64,000 nt of DNA from Defluviimonas aquaemixtae (GTDB lineage Bacteria > Pseudomonadota > Alphaproteobacteria > Rhodobacterales > Rhodobacteraceae): assembly GCF_900302475.1 (NCBI RefSeq), contig NZ_OMOQ01000002.1, forward strand, positions 124,001 through 188,000, given 5' to 3'. Made by a program: the position numbers and the translations under genes. Positions 8,318-16,719 of this stretch are shown here, piece after piece. The notes beneath the pieces are model-generated. The model searched no databases, had not been told where the DNA came from, and saw only the letters and a program-made list of their open reading frames with translations. Within the stretch, counting starts at the first letter, position 1, and the number at the start of each line of letters is the position of its first letter.

Positions 8318-9640
8318 ATGGCTGCCCTTGGTCTGGAGATGCTGCGATCAGAGATCGGTGTCTGCGGCGCACTAACCCAGGTCGGACGGGTCCACGAGGT
8401 CGGGCGAGGCCTGCTGCGCGTGACAGGGACAGGCGACCGCTGGCGGCTCGGCGACCGCGTGCGGCTTGACGGCGGCACGCATCTCGGTGGTGAGGTCGTG
8501 GCCCTCGACGCAACTTGCGCGACCGTGCTCACGGACGGGCCCGTCGACGGCATCCGCCTTGGCGACGAGGTCGAGCTGCTCGGTGCCGGTCGCATTGCGC
8601 CCGACGACAGCTGGATCGGACGCATTTTGGATGCCTTCGGTCAGCCCATGGACGGGCGGCCCCTGCTTCGGGGCCGCAACGAGCGGGCCTTTCGCGCGGA
8701 TCCCCCGGCGCCTGCGGCACGCAGAAGGCTCGGCGGGCGGCTTGAAACTGGCGTCGCCGTGTTTGACACATTCCTTCCACTCGTCCGCGGCCAGCGCATC
8801 GGGATCTTTGCAGGATCGGGTGTCGGCAAGTCCTCAGTTCTCGCCAGGCTCGCGCGCGGGGTCGAGGCAGATGTAACCGTCATCGCGCTTATTGGCGAAC
8901 GCGGGCGCGAATTGCGTGAGTTCGTCGAGAGCGTCCTCGGCGAGGACGGCATGTCGCGGAGTGTAGTTGTCGCCGCGACGTCGGACCAGTCTCCGCTCGT
9001 GCGCCGCCGCGCCGCATGGACCGCAATGACGGTGGCCGAACATTTCCGCGACCAGGGTCTTCAGGTTCTGCTGCTGGCAGATTCGGTCACGCGCTTTGCC
9101 GAAGCCCACCGCGAGGTCGCGCTGGCGGCGGGCGAGCCGCCGTCGCTTCGCGGCTTTCCGCCCACTACGTCGCATCTCATTACGTCGCTTGCCGAACGTG
9201 CGGGCCCGGGCGCAGATGGTGCGGGCGACATAACGGCAGTGTTCACAGTATTGGTGGCTGGCTCCGACATGGACGAACCGGTTTCCGACATAATACGCGG
9301 GGTGCTCGACGGCCACGTTGTGATGGAGCGCGAAATTGCGGAGCGCGGCCGGTATCCGGCAATCAACCTGTTGCGTTCAGTCTCGCGCGCGCTTCCCCAA
9401 GCCGCCACGACGGAAGAGAATGCGCTCATCGCACGCGCCAGATACCTCCTCGGAGCCTATGACAGGGCAGAGACGATGATCCAGGCGGGTCTCTACGTAC
9501 CCGGTTCGGACGCGACCATCGACGCCGCGATCCGGGTTTGGCCGACACTTGACGCCTATTTGGCCGAGGAGTCGCCGGCCGGCGGCATCGGTGCCAGCTT
9601 TTCCAGATTGAAGCAGATCCTCGAGAGCGCCGGGGCTTAG
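8318..9640 (+). CDS. fliI: Flagellum-specific export ATPase FliI
   Basis: FliI is the hexameric ATPase that energises and orders export. The 440-residue protein has an N-terminal beta-barrel-like region, Walker A GSGVGKS at residues 166-172, a Walker B-like LLLADSVTRFAEAHREVA and the FliI/F1-type segment GEPPSLRGFPPTTSHLITSL. The start is the ATG preceded by an AAAGGAG ribosome site; an upstream in-frame extension would run through the flgB start. No typical fliJ or fliH follows it. Confidence 0.96.
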   Translation: MAALGLEMLRSEIGVCGALTQVGRVHEVGRGLLRVTGTGDRWRLGDRVRLDGGTHLGGEVVALDATCATVLTDGPVDGIRLGDEVELLGAGRIAPDDSWIGRILDAFGQPMDGRPLLRGRNERAFRADPPAPAARRRLGGRLETGVAVFDTFLPLVRGQRIGIFAGSGVGKSSVLARLARGVEADVTVIALIGERGRELREFVESVLGEDGMSRSVVVAATSDQSPLVRRRAAWTAMTVAEHFRDQGLQVLLLADSVTRFAEAHREVALAAGEPPSLRGFPPTTSHLITSLAERAGPGADGAGDITAVFTVLVAGSDMDEPVSDIIRGVLDGHVVMEREIAERGRYPAINLLRSVSRALPQAATTEENALIARARYLLGAYDRAETMIQAGLYVPGSDATIDAAIRVWPTLDAYLAEESPAGGIGASFSRLKQILESAGA

Positions 9641-10085
9641 CGAGGCCAGCCTCGTTCAACGCTCCTTCGCCTTGCACCACCAGTTCCAGCGTTGAGCCGG
9701 GCACCTGCCGAAGCAAGTTTCTGCATGAGGTTATTGAGAACCGCTACTCGACTCTGCGCAATGGAAACTCCGGCCGTCGCTTCCGGCTGGCAACACCTCG
9801 GCTCGGACCGGTTCCGCGTGTCGACCGGAATCGGAGGGGTGTCCGAGAGAGGGGGAGATACCTGGATCAAAGCATGGGGACCACAACGCGCTCAGACCCG
9901 GCTTGGATGCGCGACGCGAGGCCCCCGCTGCCTTTACCGACCCGTGCCTGGGTCGATTGCGTCCGAACGCGCCCGAGCCAGTCGGGCCACACCTTCTCGG
10001 CGTCAAACTTGCGTGCACTGGCATTGTCCATGCATCAAACCAAATAACTTGTTTGGCGGGCCCATCAATCGCCCGGGATCTTGGC
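9641..10085. other. Gap with no recognised gene
   Basis: About 445 bp between fliI and the DUF1217 gene, whose 3' ends converge here. Several open frames cross the stretch on both strands, but none has a good ribosome site, family motif or conserved-looking composition. An 8-base inverted repeat (TCAACGCT/AGCGTTGA) lies near 9657-9696. I see no convincing gene. Confidence 0.5.
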
Positions 10086-10913
10086 TCAGACGAGACGAGA
10101 CAACAGGCCGCCGGTATGATGCGCAGATTTCAGCACCGACAGTGCAACTGATTGCGGCGAATAGCCTGCACCGAAGCCCTGAATCTGTGACCGCAGAAGG
10201 TAAAGACGCACCAGATCCTCGACCTTTCCAGGGTCCTGAAACTGCGCGAGATCGCCGCCGCCGAGATACCGGTCCGCGCGGCCCTTCAATACAGCTACCT
10301 GCCTGTCGAGATCGATCTGCGCGAACGAGTCGGGCAGGCCGAACGCGGTCTGAAGAACCTCCCGCAGCGGAGCCGATCCCAGTGCCGTGAGCCACTTCGC
10401 ATCGCCAGATAGATCGCGCATCGCGAGTTCTGCAAGCTCACGCTCGGCTGTCAGCGCAAGCCGAAGCTCGTTGCTCTGCGCGCCTACTGCCTCTTCGAAG
10501 CGGTTCGTCTTGTATTCCGCCAGAATCCGATCTGCGAAATCCGACAACTGGGTGCGCGGCACCGCGTAGTCACCGAACCCGAACGCACGGGAAAGCTCGA
10601 GATAGCGCTTGTCGGCAAGCTTGTTGGCCAGAGCGTCGGGTCTGAGGGTTCCGTCTTCGAATACCTTTCGAATGAAATACTTGTTGCCGATGTCTCCGGA
10701 AAGCCCGAACGCGCCCAGTGCGACCGACAACAACCGGCGGTCGGCGACGAGTTCCTCCGCTGTCTCAACCGAGCCGATGCGTTCGCGAAAATAGCTTTCG
10801 TCCCGATTCATTTCCGCGCTGCCGGCGAATGCCGCCTCCTGGGCGGCCCGGGTCCGGGCAAGGAACGCCCAGCCCGTGTAGCCATTGAACGGCACGACCG
10901 GCGCGAAGCTCAT
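10086..10913 (-). CDS. DUF1217 flagellar protein
   Basis: A 275-residue protein matching the DUF1217 pattern common in rhodobacterial flagellar clusters: an N-terminal PVVPFNGYTGWAFLARTRAA, then helical repeats (YFRERIGSVETAEELVADRR, FGLSGDIGNKYFIRKVFEDG). The molecular role is unknown. Its start overlaps the flbT stop by four bases, so it is the last gene of flaF-flbT-DUF1217, which suggests a role in filament formation or export. Confidence 0.85.
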   Translation of the reverse strand: MSFAPVVPFNGYTGWAFLARTRAAQEAAFAGSAEMNRDESYFRERIGSVETAEELVADRRLLSVALGAFGLSGDIGNKYFIRKVFEDGTLRPDALANKLADKRYLELSRAFGFGDYAVPRTQLSDFADRILAEYKTNRFEEAVGAQSNELRLALTAERELAELAMRDLSGDAKWLTALGSAPLREVLQTAFGLPDSFAQIDLDRQVAVLKGRADRYLGGGDLAQFQDPGKVEDLVRLYLLRSQIQGFGAGYSPQSVALSVLKSAHHTGGLLSRLV

Positions 10914-11314
10914 CTCCGCGCGGTGTCCAGCAGACGTGACTCGCGCGGCAGAAGCGCCCTCAGCGCCTTCAGTGCCTGATAGAACTGGCCCTCAACCACC
11001 GCCGAAGTCGCGAGCGACAGGTGTGTGCGGCTGTCGTGGTCGGTCAGCGCTTGGCTCAACTGCTCGATGCCCCGCATTATCTGGTGACGGGCATCCATGG
11101 GCGTGACGTCGCCCGACAGGACGAGCTGCGCAATGTAGCAGACGCGGCGCACCGGAGTGTTCACCTCTTCGGGGTGGATCGCGTCCCTGAGCCTAAGAAT
11201 GTTGGCGTTGGGTGTCATTATTGCGAGCCGCGACCGACGGTCACCGTTCTCTATGACCGCGCCGTTGATCAACACTCGCTCGCGCGGAGCGAGCTTCAGA
11301 ACCAGACCGCTCAA
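10910..11314 (-). CDS. flbT: Flagellin synthesis regulator FlbT
   Basis: FlbT is a post-transcriptional regulator of flagellin, studied in Caulobacter, where it acts on the flagellin mRNA leader. The 134-residue product has the family N-terminus LKLAPRERVLINGAVIENGD and the central region VRRVCYIAQLVLSGD. It overlaps both flaF upstream and DUF1217 downstream by four bases, so the three are likely co-translated. Confidence 0.92.
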   Translation of the reverse strand: MSGLVLKLAPRERVLINGAVIENGDRRSRLAIMTPNANILRLRDAIHPEEVNTPVRRVCYIAQLVLSGDVTPMDARHQIMRGIEQLSQALTDHDSRTHLSLATSAVVEGQFYQALKALRALLPRESRLLDTARR

Positions 11315-11685
11315 GGCGCATCTCCTTCGCTTCTGAGTCCGCGCATGACGGCGGTATTGATGTCGACCAGAACGTCCACGCCCGCCTCTCCGGCGAGAAC
11401 GCGCCGCGAGTGCGCCGAGGTGAATTCCGACAGATAGAATATTTGCGCGCGGAGCTCACTTGGCAGTTCATTGGTCTCGATCGCGACGTCAGCGGCAAGC
11501 GCCGTCCAGAGGCTGCGGTTGTCGTGCACCGCACGGACAAGGGCATTGAAGTCCCCGTCACCGTGCGCCGCGGCCTTCAACCGATGCGTGACGCGTGCGA
11601 AGAGTTCGTATTCGGTGCCGCGTCCAGTGCGTGTGGGAATGGCGGCGCCAGCATAGGCCGACAGAGCCATTTTGTATGCGTTCAC
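11311..11685 (-). CDS. flaF: Flagellin assembly regulator FlaF
   Basis: FlaF works with FlbT in alphaproteobacterial flagellin synthesis and secretion. The 124-residue helical protein shows the family strings DNRSLWTALAADVAIETNEL and LRAQIFYLSEFTSAHSRRVL. It lies 86 bp downstream of the flagellin gene on the same strand, beyond a strong hairpin. Confidence 0.92.
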   Translation of the reverse strand: MNAYKMALSAYAGAAIPTRTGRGTEYELFARVTHRLKAAAHGDGDFNALVRAVHDNRSLWTALAADVAIETNELPSELRAQIFYLSEFTSAHSRRVLAGEAGVDVLVDINTAVMRGLRSEGDAP

Positions 11686-11740
11686 TTGAGTACCTTCCGA
11701 TGACGGTTGTCGTCAGATCGCGGACTACCCGCGGGTAAGC

Positions 11741-11761
11741 GGGGCGCCGTTCGAGCGCCCC
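11741..11761 (-). terminator. Hairpin after the flagellin gene
   Basis: A 7-bp perfect stem (GGGGCGC/GCGCCCC) with a 7-base loop lies just past the flagellin stop. A 12-base palindrome TACCCGCGGGTA is beside it, toward flaF. There is no U-run, so this may be an attenuator or mRNA-stability hairpin separating abundant flagellin mRNA from flaF-flbT rather than a classical terminator. Confidence 0.5.
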
Positions 11762-11771
11762 GGCCCGGTTG

Positions 11772-13256
11772 CTAGCGGAACAGCGCCAGGATGTTCTGTG
11801 GTGCCTGGTTGGCGATCGAGAGCGACTGTATGCCGAGCTGCTGCTGCACCTGTAGCGCTTGGAGCCGCGCCGATGCCTCTTCCATATCGGCGTCCACCAG
11901 CGTGCCAATCCCGGTCTTGAGCGCGTCGGTCAACTTACCGATGAACTCGGACTGGATCTCGATCCGGCCCTGGACCGAGCCGAAGGCGGCAGCGGCGTCG
12001 ATCGAGTTGTTGATCATCGTCTCGACATTGGCGAGAGCGGCATCCGCCCCTGCATTTGTCGTCACGTCGATCGCGTCGAGACCGAATAGCCCGCCCGATG
12101 CCGTGCCGCCGGCATTGCCCACGGCTGCGAACGCAAGGCTCGCGGAACCGCTGCCGTCATTGTCGACCTTGAGCGACCATTGGCCAGTCGTCGCATCTTG
12201 CGTGACCGCAGTCGAAATACCGGTAGCGCCGGCCGAGTCGATCGCAGTCTTGAGGCCCTTCGCGACGTCCTCCATCGTCTCGCCCTTGCCGGCGACGTAG
12301 CTGTAGGAGGACGACCCGATCGTCACTCTGTAGCCGTCGCCGTCATTGACCGCCGCGGATGTCGACAGCGCGATGTTCTCGGCCCGCTCGCCGATCGTCG
12401 CCGCGCTAGCCGTCGCGCCGGTTGTCGTAAGTGACACGTCTTCGAATGCGCGCGTCGAGATGATGTCAATCTGGTTGGCGTTGGTTCCGTTGACGGCCGC
12501 GGTGATCCCCGTGAGCCCGAGCGCATTGATCGCCGAAGATATGGTGGCCGCGGCTGCATCCTGGTCGCCCGAAAGATCGCCCGCAGCAAAGCTGAGCGTC
12601 GTCCCCGCAATAGTAATGTCTATCGCGTTGTCACTCATGTCCGTATCGCTGGCGATCGTCACATTTTGCGAGTTGCCGGCCGAAGCCACCGCCGCAGCAC
12701 TCGGCGTGGCATTTGCGTTGAGCGACGTGCCGGTGCCGAACACCCCGGCGCCGGTCGTCAGATCCTGCCGAGCGACGGAGATGCTTGCGGCCGTCACCGA
12801 CCCATCGCCCGCCCGGTCAAGCGAGGACAAGATATTCATGTCCTCGGTGCCCTTGAGCAGGTTCAGCCCGTTGAATTGCGCCGCATTGACCACGGACTTG
12901 ATCTGATCCGCGAGCGCGTCGATATCGGCCTGGATCTTGCCGCGATCCACGTTCTGCTCCTGCGCCGCGACGACTTTGCCCTTGATTTCCGTCAGAAGGT
13001 CCGTGACCGTTTCGGTGGCCTGCCGTGCGACAGCGACCGTGGATTCACCAAGGCCAAGGCTGTCGGATATCCCCTTGAAGCCCTTCACATCCGCCTCCAT
13101 CACCTTTGAGACCGCCCAGACCGACGCGTTGTCCTTGGCCGAGGCCACGGACTTGCCCGTCGAGATTTCGTTCTGGGTTTTCATCAGATCGGAGTTGACG
13201 CCCTTGAGCGTTTGCAGCGCCACCATCGCGCTGGTGTTCGTCAGAATGCTCGACAT
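11772..13256 (-). CDS. fliC: Flagellin
   Basis: The filament subunit, 494 residues. The conserved D0/D1 N-terminus (SSILTNTSAMVALQTLKGVN) and C-terminus (LGIQSLSIANQAPQNILALF) are clear. The variable centre (about residues 170-400) is rich in Ala, Thr, Ser and Gly and has flagellin-hook-IN-type strings (ISSAINALGLTGITAAVNG; a second copy near AIDSAGATGISTAV). flaF, flbT and DUF1217 follow on the same strand, with a FlgN-like gene upstream. The 215 bp upstream holds an AT-rich block near 13432-13457. Confidence 0.96.
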   Translation of the reverse strand: MSSILTNTSAMVALQTLKGVNSDLMKTQNEISTGKSVASAKDNASVWAVSKVMEADVKGFKGISDSLGLGESTVAVARQATETVTDLLTEIKGKVVAAQEQNVDRGKIQADIDALADQIKSVVNAAQFNGLNLLKGTEDMNILSSLDRAGDGSVTAASISVARQDLTTGAGVFGTGTSLNANATPSAAAVASAGNSQNVTIASDTDMSDNAIDITIAGTTLSFAAGDLSGDQDAAAATISSAINALGLTGITAAVNGTNANQIDIISTRAFEDVSLTTTGATASAATIGERAENIALSTSAAVNDGDGYRVTIGSSSYSYVAGKGETMEDVAKGLKTAIDSAGATGISTAVTQDATTGQWSLKVDNDGSGSASLAFAAVGNAGGTASGGLFGLDAIDVTTNAGADAALANVETMINNSIDAAAAFGSVQGRIEIQSEFIGKLTDALKTGIGTLVDADMEEASARLQALQVQQQLGIQSLSIANQAPQNILALFR

Positions 13257-13471
13257 CTATTCGTCCTTCACAGTTTCGACGCTTTGCGCCGGGTTTCATA
13301 AGCCGCTCATTGCGGCGTCGGTGGCGTTCTGACCGATGCGTCGGGCTTGCGCCCGGCCGCGCCATCCGCTCGGGGATGCAGAGCCGAGATTGGTCGCCAT
13401 TCTCTAAGAGATCGCTAAGGCAAGCCGCTGGATACAAACGTTTTTATGTAAAGTCCTTCGGCGCGAGTCGG

Positions 13472-13825
13472 TCAGGCACGCCGCTCGACCGTGCCTTGCG
13501 CGAGGGAGACGCTATGCGCACGTCCGGCCCTGTCGTAAGTGTCGAACCGCGAGCTCGCGTCACGGATCGCGGTTAACCGAGCGCGCGCCGAACGCAGGCC
13601 GTCAAGCGCCGCCGAAAGGAGCGTCTGATTGGCCGCAGCAAGCTCTTTCACGCGTGCTAAGGTTTCATGCGGCGCAGCAGATGCTTCGGCGGCGAGCCTT
13701 TCGAGAATGTCGGCCTTGCGTGCCGCGAGCGCGTCAAGCGTCCCCAGGTCACCGAGACGGACCGCTAGACGCTCCTCCGCCAAAAGGACCTCGATCGCGG
13801 ACAAGACCACCGTTTCAGCCGTCAT
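13472..13825 (-). CDS. FlgN-like flagellar chaperone (putative)
   Basis: A 117-residue, wholly helical protein with heptad-like Leu/Ala spacing (VLLAEERLAVRLGDLGTLDA) and an AANQTLLSAALDGLRSARARL segment typical in style of FlgN, the chaperone for the hook-filament junction proteins FlgK and FlgL. It overlaps the rod-binding protein gene by 11 bp. The assignment rests on length, helicity and position, since FlgN proteins diverge strongly. Confidence 0.65.
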   Translation of the reverse strand: MTAETVVLSAIEVLLAEERLAVRLGDLGTLDALAARKADILERLAAEASAAPHETLARVKELAAANQTLLSAALDGLRSARARLTAIRDASSRFDTYDRAGRAHSVSLAQGTVERRA

Positions 13826-14108
13826 GGCCGTCCAGCCTCTTCATGGCGTTGAAGATGCTCTCCGCCAGGCCGATCCCCCCTGCACCCACCATTTCCCGCG
13901 CCTGCTCCTGCCGCAGGAAAGAAGCAAACTGCTCCTCTCCGATCCCGCCGCCGAAGCTTTCGCGTGCTTCTCCCAGACCGGCGGACTTCAGCATCTCCGC
14001 CAGAAACTGAGCTTCCAGCGCCTCGGCCGCCTCGCGCATCGCTTGATTTCGGATCTCAGCTGTGTCGGGACCCTTGATCATGGAGGGAATTGCGGAGATT
14101 TCGGCCAT
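13815..14108 (-). CDS. Rod-binding protein (FlgJ N-terminal type)
   Basis: A 97-residue protein corresponding to the rod-capping N-terminal domain of FlgJ (AAEALEAQFLAEMLKSAGLG, EEQFASFLRQEQAREMVGAG, GIGLAESIFNAM). The C-terminal muramidase domain of enterobacterial FlgJ is absent, as is usual in alphaproteobacteria, so peptidoglycan is presumably opened by a separate enzyme not seen here. It is divergent from fliK across 77 bp. Confidence 0.88.
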   Translation of the reverse strand: MAEISAIPSMIKGPDTAEIRNQAMREAAEALEAQFLAEMLKSAGLGEARESFGGGIGEEQFASFLRQEQAREMVGAGGIGLAESIFNAMKRLDGHDG

Positions 14109-14185
14109 CGCGGGTGTTCCTTACGTCGAAGCTCTTTCGCCACTATGGGTCGACGCGGGTAAAAAAGCGGTAACCTTATGCTGCC

Positions 14186-16027
14186 ATGGTCCTCCCCGAC
14201 ACAGGCAGAAGTCGTGAACTCATGGGACCTAATCCGATTCTTCACGTTGCAGGGTCGTCTCCGGCTCCGCAGACGGGTGCCTCAGTTTTGGTCGACTGCG
14301 GAGGCGGCGCTCCCTCGGAATTTTTGGAGATTCTCGGCAAGCTGGTTGGCGAAGCGACGGCGCAACCGGACGCAGTGCTTGCCGCAGGGAACGAAGCGCC
14401 GGCAGGCGATGTGTTACTGATCGCGCACGACCCCGAGGCGGAGTTGCGTCCCTTCGCGGGTGCAGCTTTGTCAGCGGATGCGTCGCCTCTCGCGCCAGTG
14501 ATCGAAGCGGTCGTGGGAATCTCGGCTGGGACCCGGACGGCGGCTACAGTGCCAGAAAGCGATGACACCCTCCGCGCCGCGCCGGGCTCGGGAATACGCC
14601 GGACCGATAGGCCTTCCGACACGCGCCACCTCAACACTCCGAATGATACGGAGCAACAGCAAATCCTGACTGAGCCGGCAGCGGCGCAGCAGGAAGAAGC
14701 CGTTCGCGCCCCTGAATTCGCCGCGGCGGCTGCCGTGCCGCCGCTGATGGCGTCCATCGTCGGCGTGCAGCGGGTCGAGACGTTCTGGGCCCGCGAAGCG
14801 CGGCTCGGCTCCACGCCGGTTGCCCGAGGCGCTGACTCGACTGCGCCGACGTTCAATCTGACCTACGGTGCCTCTCCGGGGCTCGCTGGATTGACTCTTG
14901 CGTCGGTCGAGAACTCTCCACACGAATTCAGCATCGGGTTTGAACTTGCGCGCGCTGTGCCAGGTCCACCGGGTTCCGTTGGAAGACCACACCTCGAGGC
15001 ATCGCCAATTGATATGCCGGCCGCAGCCGAGCCATTCGGCAACAAGGCAGCGTCACCTGACGCTGGCATGAAGATCGGCCCGGATCACAGCGGCAACGCC
15101 ATGCCTTCAGCATCGGGCACTTCGCCCTTGCCAGTCAAGCGCCTGCCCACGATTGCGACGTCGCCCGCAGCACCGATGCTTTCCGGCGCGGACTACCGGA
15201 TCCGTGTCGCCGTGGAATCAGGCGAAGCCGGGCGGCAGGCTGCAAGTCCCTCAGATCCGCGATCAGCGGTCCTCCGGGCAGACACAGCTCTGCCGGCACC
15301 GTTGGTTTCGTCCGGCGCACGGACGGGCGAGGCAATGCCGCTCCACCACCTTTCCATCGCGCCGCCCTCGTCCGAACCGGGAAGGGCCGAAGTTAGGGCC
15401 GCCACGCACCAGGAAGCCGTCAGCATAACGCGGATCACAAACGCAGATGAAGCGGCGGATATCAAACGCGGACCGGCCGCAACCGTCGTCGCCATCGAGT
15501 CGCTCGCCCAGTTGCCTGATGACGACGGCGGCCACGACGATCTGTCCATGTTGCCCGGATCGGACGGTCCAGTGGGCGTTCGCAGTAGCGACCGCGGCGC
15601 CTCGGCGGTGGTGCAGATGCTATTGCCGCACGACACGACGCGGCGTCTCGCCGAAGCGGCGGCCCGGGCAACCGACCGGCCAATCGAGGTGACGCTCTCG
15701 CCCGAGGAACTCGGACGGGTGCGCCTCTCATTCACGACGCACGACGGCGCGTTGACGATGCTCGTGCAGGCCGAGCGGCCCGAGACGCTGGAGCTGTTGC
15801 GCCGCCATATCGACACGCTCGCCGAAGACTTTCGAGAGCTTGGCTATGAGGATCTGGCGTTCAGTTTCGGCCAGCAAGGCGATGAGCGCGAGCGCGCAGA
15901 GACGGGTGACTTGGCTCACCAGCGACTTGGTCAAGATGACACTGATTCACCCGCAATGACTCAACCTCGGACCGAGCTGTCGGCCCCGACCCTCGGCCGC
16001 GATGGCGGCCTCGATCTGAGAATGTGA
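14186..16027 (+). CDS. fliK: Flagellar hook-length control protein FliK
   Basis: FliK measures hook length and triggers the FlhB switch. The 613-residue product has a long, low-complexity Ala/Pro-rich ruler region and the conserved C-terminal Flg_hook domain (IEVTLSPEELGRVRLSFTTH, ALTMLVQAERPETLELLRRH, DFRELGYEDLAFSFG). The N-terminus is not conserved; the start could instead be the ATG at 14222, 12 codons in. flgD follows immediately. Confidence 0.9.
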   Translation: MVLPDTGRSRELMGPNPILHVAGSSPAPQTGASVLVDCGGGAPSEFLEILGKLVGEATAQPDAVLAAGNEAPAGDVLLIAHDPEAELRPFAGAALSADASPLAPVIEAVVGISAGTRTAATVPESDDTLRAAPGSGIRRTDRPSDTRHLNTPNDTEQQQILTEPAAAQQEEAVRAPEFAAAAAVPPLMASIVGVQRVETFWAREARLGSTPVARGADSTAPTFNLTYGASPGLAGLTLASVENSPHEFSIGFELARAVPGPPGSVGRPHLEASPIDMPAAAEPFGNKAASPDAGMKIGPDHSGNAMPSASGTSPLPVKRLPTIATSPAAPMLSGADYRIRVAVESGEAGRQAASPSDPRSAVLRADTALPAPLVSSGARTGEAMPLHHLSIAPPSSEPGRAEVRAATHQEAVSITRITNADEAADIKRGPAATVVAIESLAQLPDDDGGHDDLSMLPGSDGPVGVRSSDRGASAVVQMLLPHDTTRRLAEAAARATDRPIEVTLSPEELGRVRLSFTTHDGALTMLVQAERPETLELLRRHIDTLAEDFRELGYEDLAFSFGQQGDERERAETGDLAHQRLGQDDTDSPAMTQPRTELSAPTLGRDGGLDLRM

Positions 16028-16038
16028 AAGGAATCGAG

Positions 16039-16710
16039 ATGGATGCCGTGACCGCAACTACCGCACCAGGCGCCTCAGCCGCGACCCGCCGGTCCGATTC
16101 GGAAGGCACGCTTATCAACAGCGATTTTCAGACCTTCCTCGTGATGTTGACGACGCAGATGCAGAACCAGGACCCGCTGAATCCGATCGACAGCACCGAC
16201 TACGCCGCGCAGCTCGCGACCTTTTCAGGCGTCGAGCAACAGGTGAAAACCAATAAGCTTCTCGAAACGCTGTCCGCTCATATGGGCATCTCGAGCCTAG
16301 CCGAGATGGCATCCTGGGTCGGCATGGAGGCGCGCGTCGCGGCCCCTGTGATGTTCGATGGCGCGCCACTGACACTCTATCCTGATCCGCAGTCTGGCGC
16401 CGATCAGGCGATTCTGGTGGTTGTGGACGCAGCAGGGCAAGAGGTGATGCGATCGCCCGCCCCGGTTTCGACTGAGCCGCTCGCCTGGGCGGGCACAGAT
16501 GCAACCGGAGCCCCCTTGCCAGCGGGCGCGTATTCGTTCCGGCTAGAAAGCTATGTGGCCGGCGAACTCGTCGGCGCCTCGCCGGTCGAAAGCGTCGCGC
16601 GCATCGCCGAGGTGCGGAATGGCACGGAGGGTGCGGTCCTCGTGCTCGAGGGCGGGGCCGAAGTCCTGCCGTCGGATGTCAGGTCTCTGCGCGGCGCGAC
16701 TGCGCCATGA
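16039..16710 (+). CDS. flgD: Hook-cap protein FlgD
   Basis: FlgD caps the growing hook. The 223-residue protein has the N-terminal signature FQTFLVMLTTQMQNQDPLNP, then IDSTDYAAQLATFSGVEQQV, followed by an Ig-like/Tudor-type region. I chose the ATG with an AAAGGA site six bases upstream; an in-frame GTG at 16024 overlapping the fliK stop is less likely. Confidence 0.95.
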   Translation: MDAVTATTAPGASAATRRSDSEGTLINSDFQTFLVMLTTQMQNQDPLNPIDSTDYAAQLATFSGVEQQVKTNKLLETLSAHMGISSLAEMASWVGMEARVAAPVMFDGAPLTLYPDPQSGADQAILVVVDAAGQEVMRSPAPVSTEPLAWAGTDATGAPLPAGAYSFRLESYVAGELVGASPVESVARIAEVRNGTEGAVLVLEGGAEVLPSDVRSLRGATAP

Positions 16711-16719
16711 CGGGCATCG

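Noticed and set aside
9692..10390. A 232-codon plus-strand frame spanning the fliI-DUF1217 gap
   Set aside because: Half of it is antisense to the DUF1217 gene and the rest has no motif, ribosome site or plausible composition.
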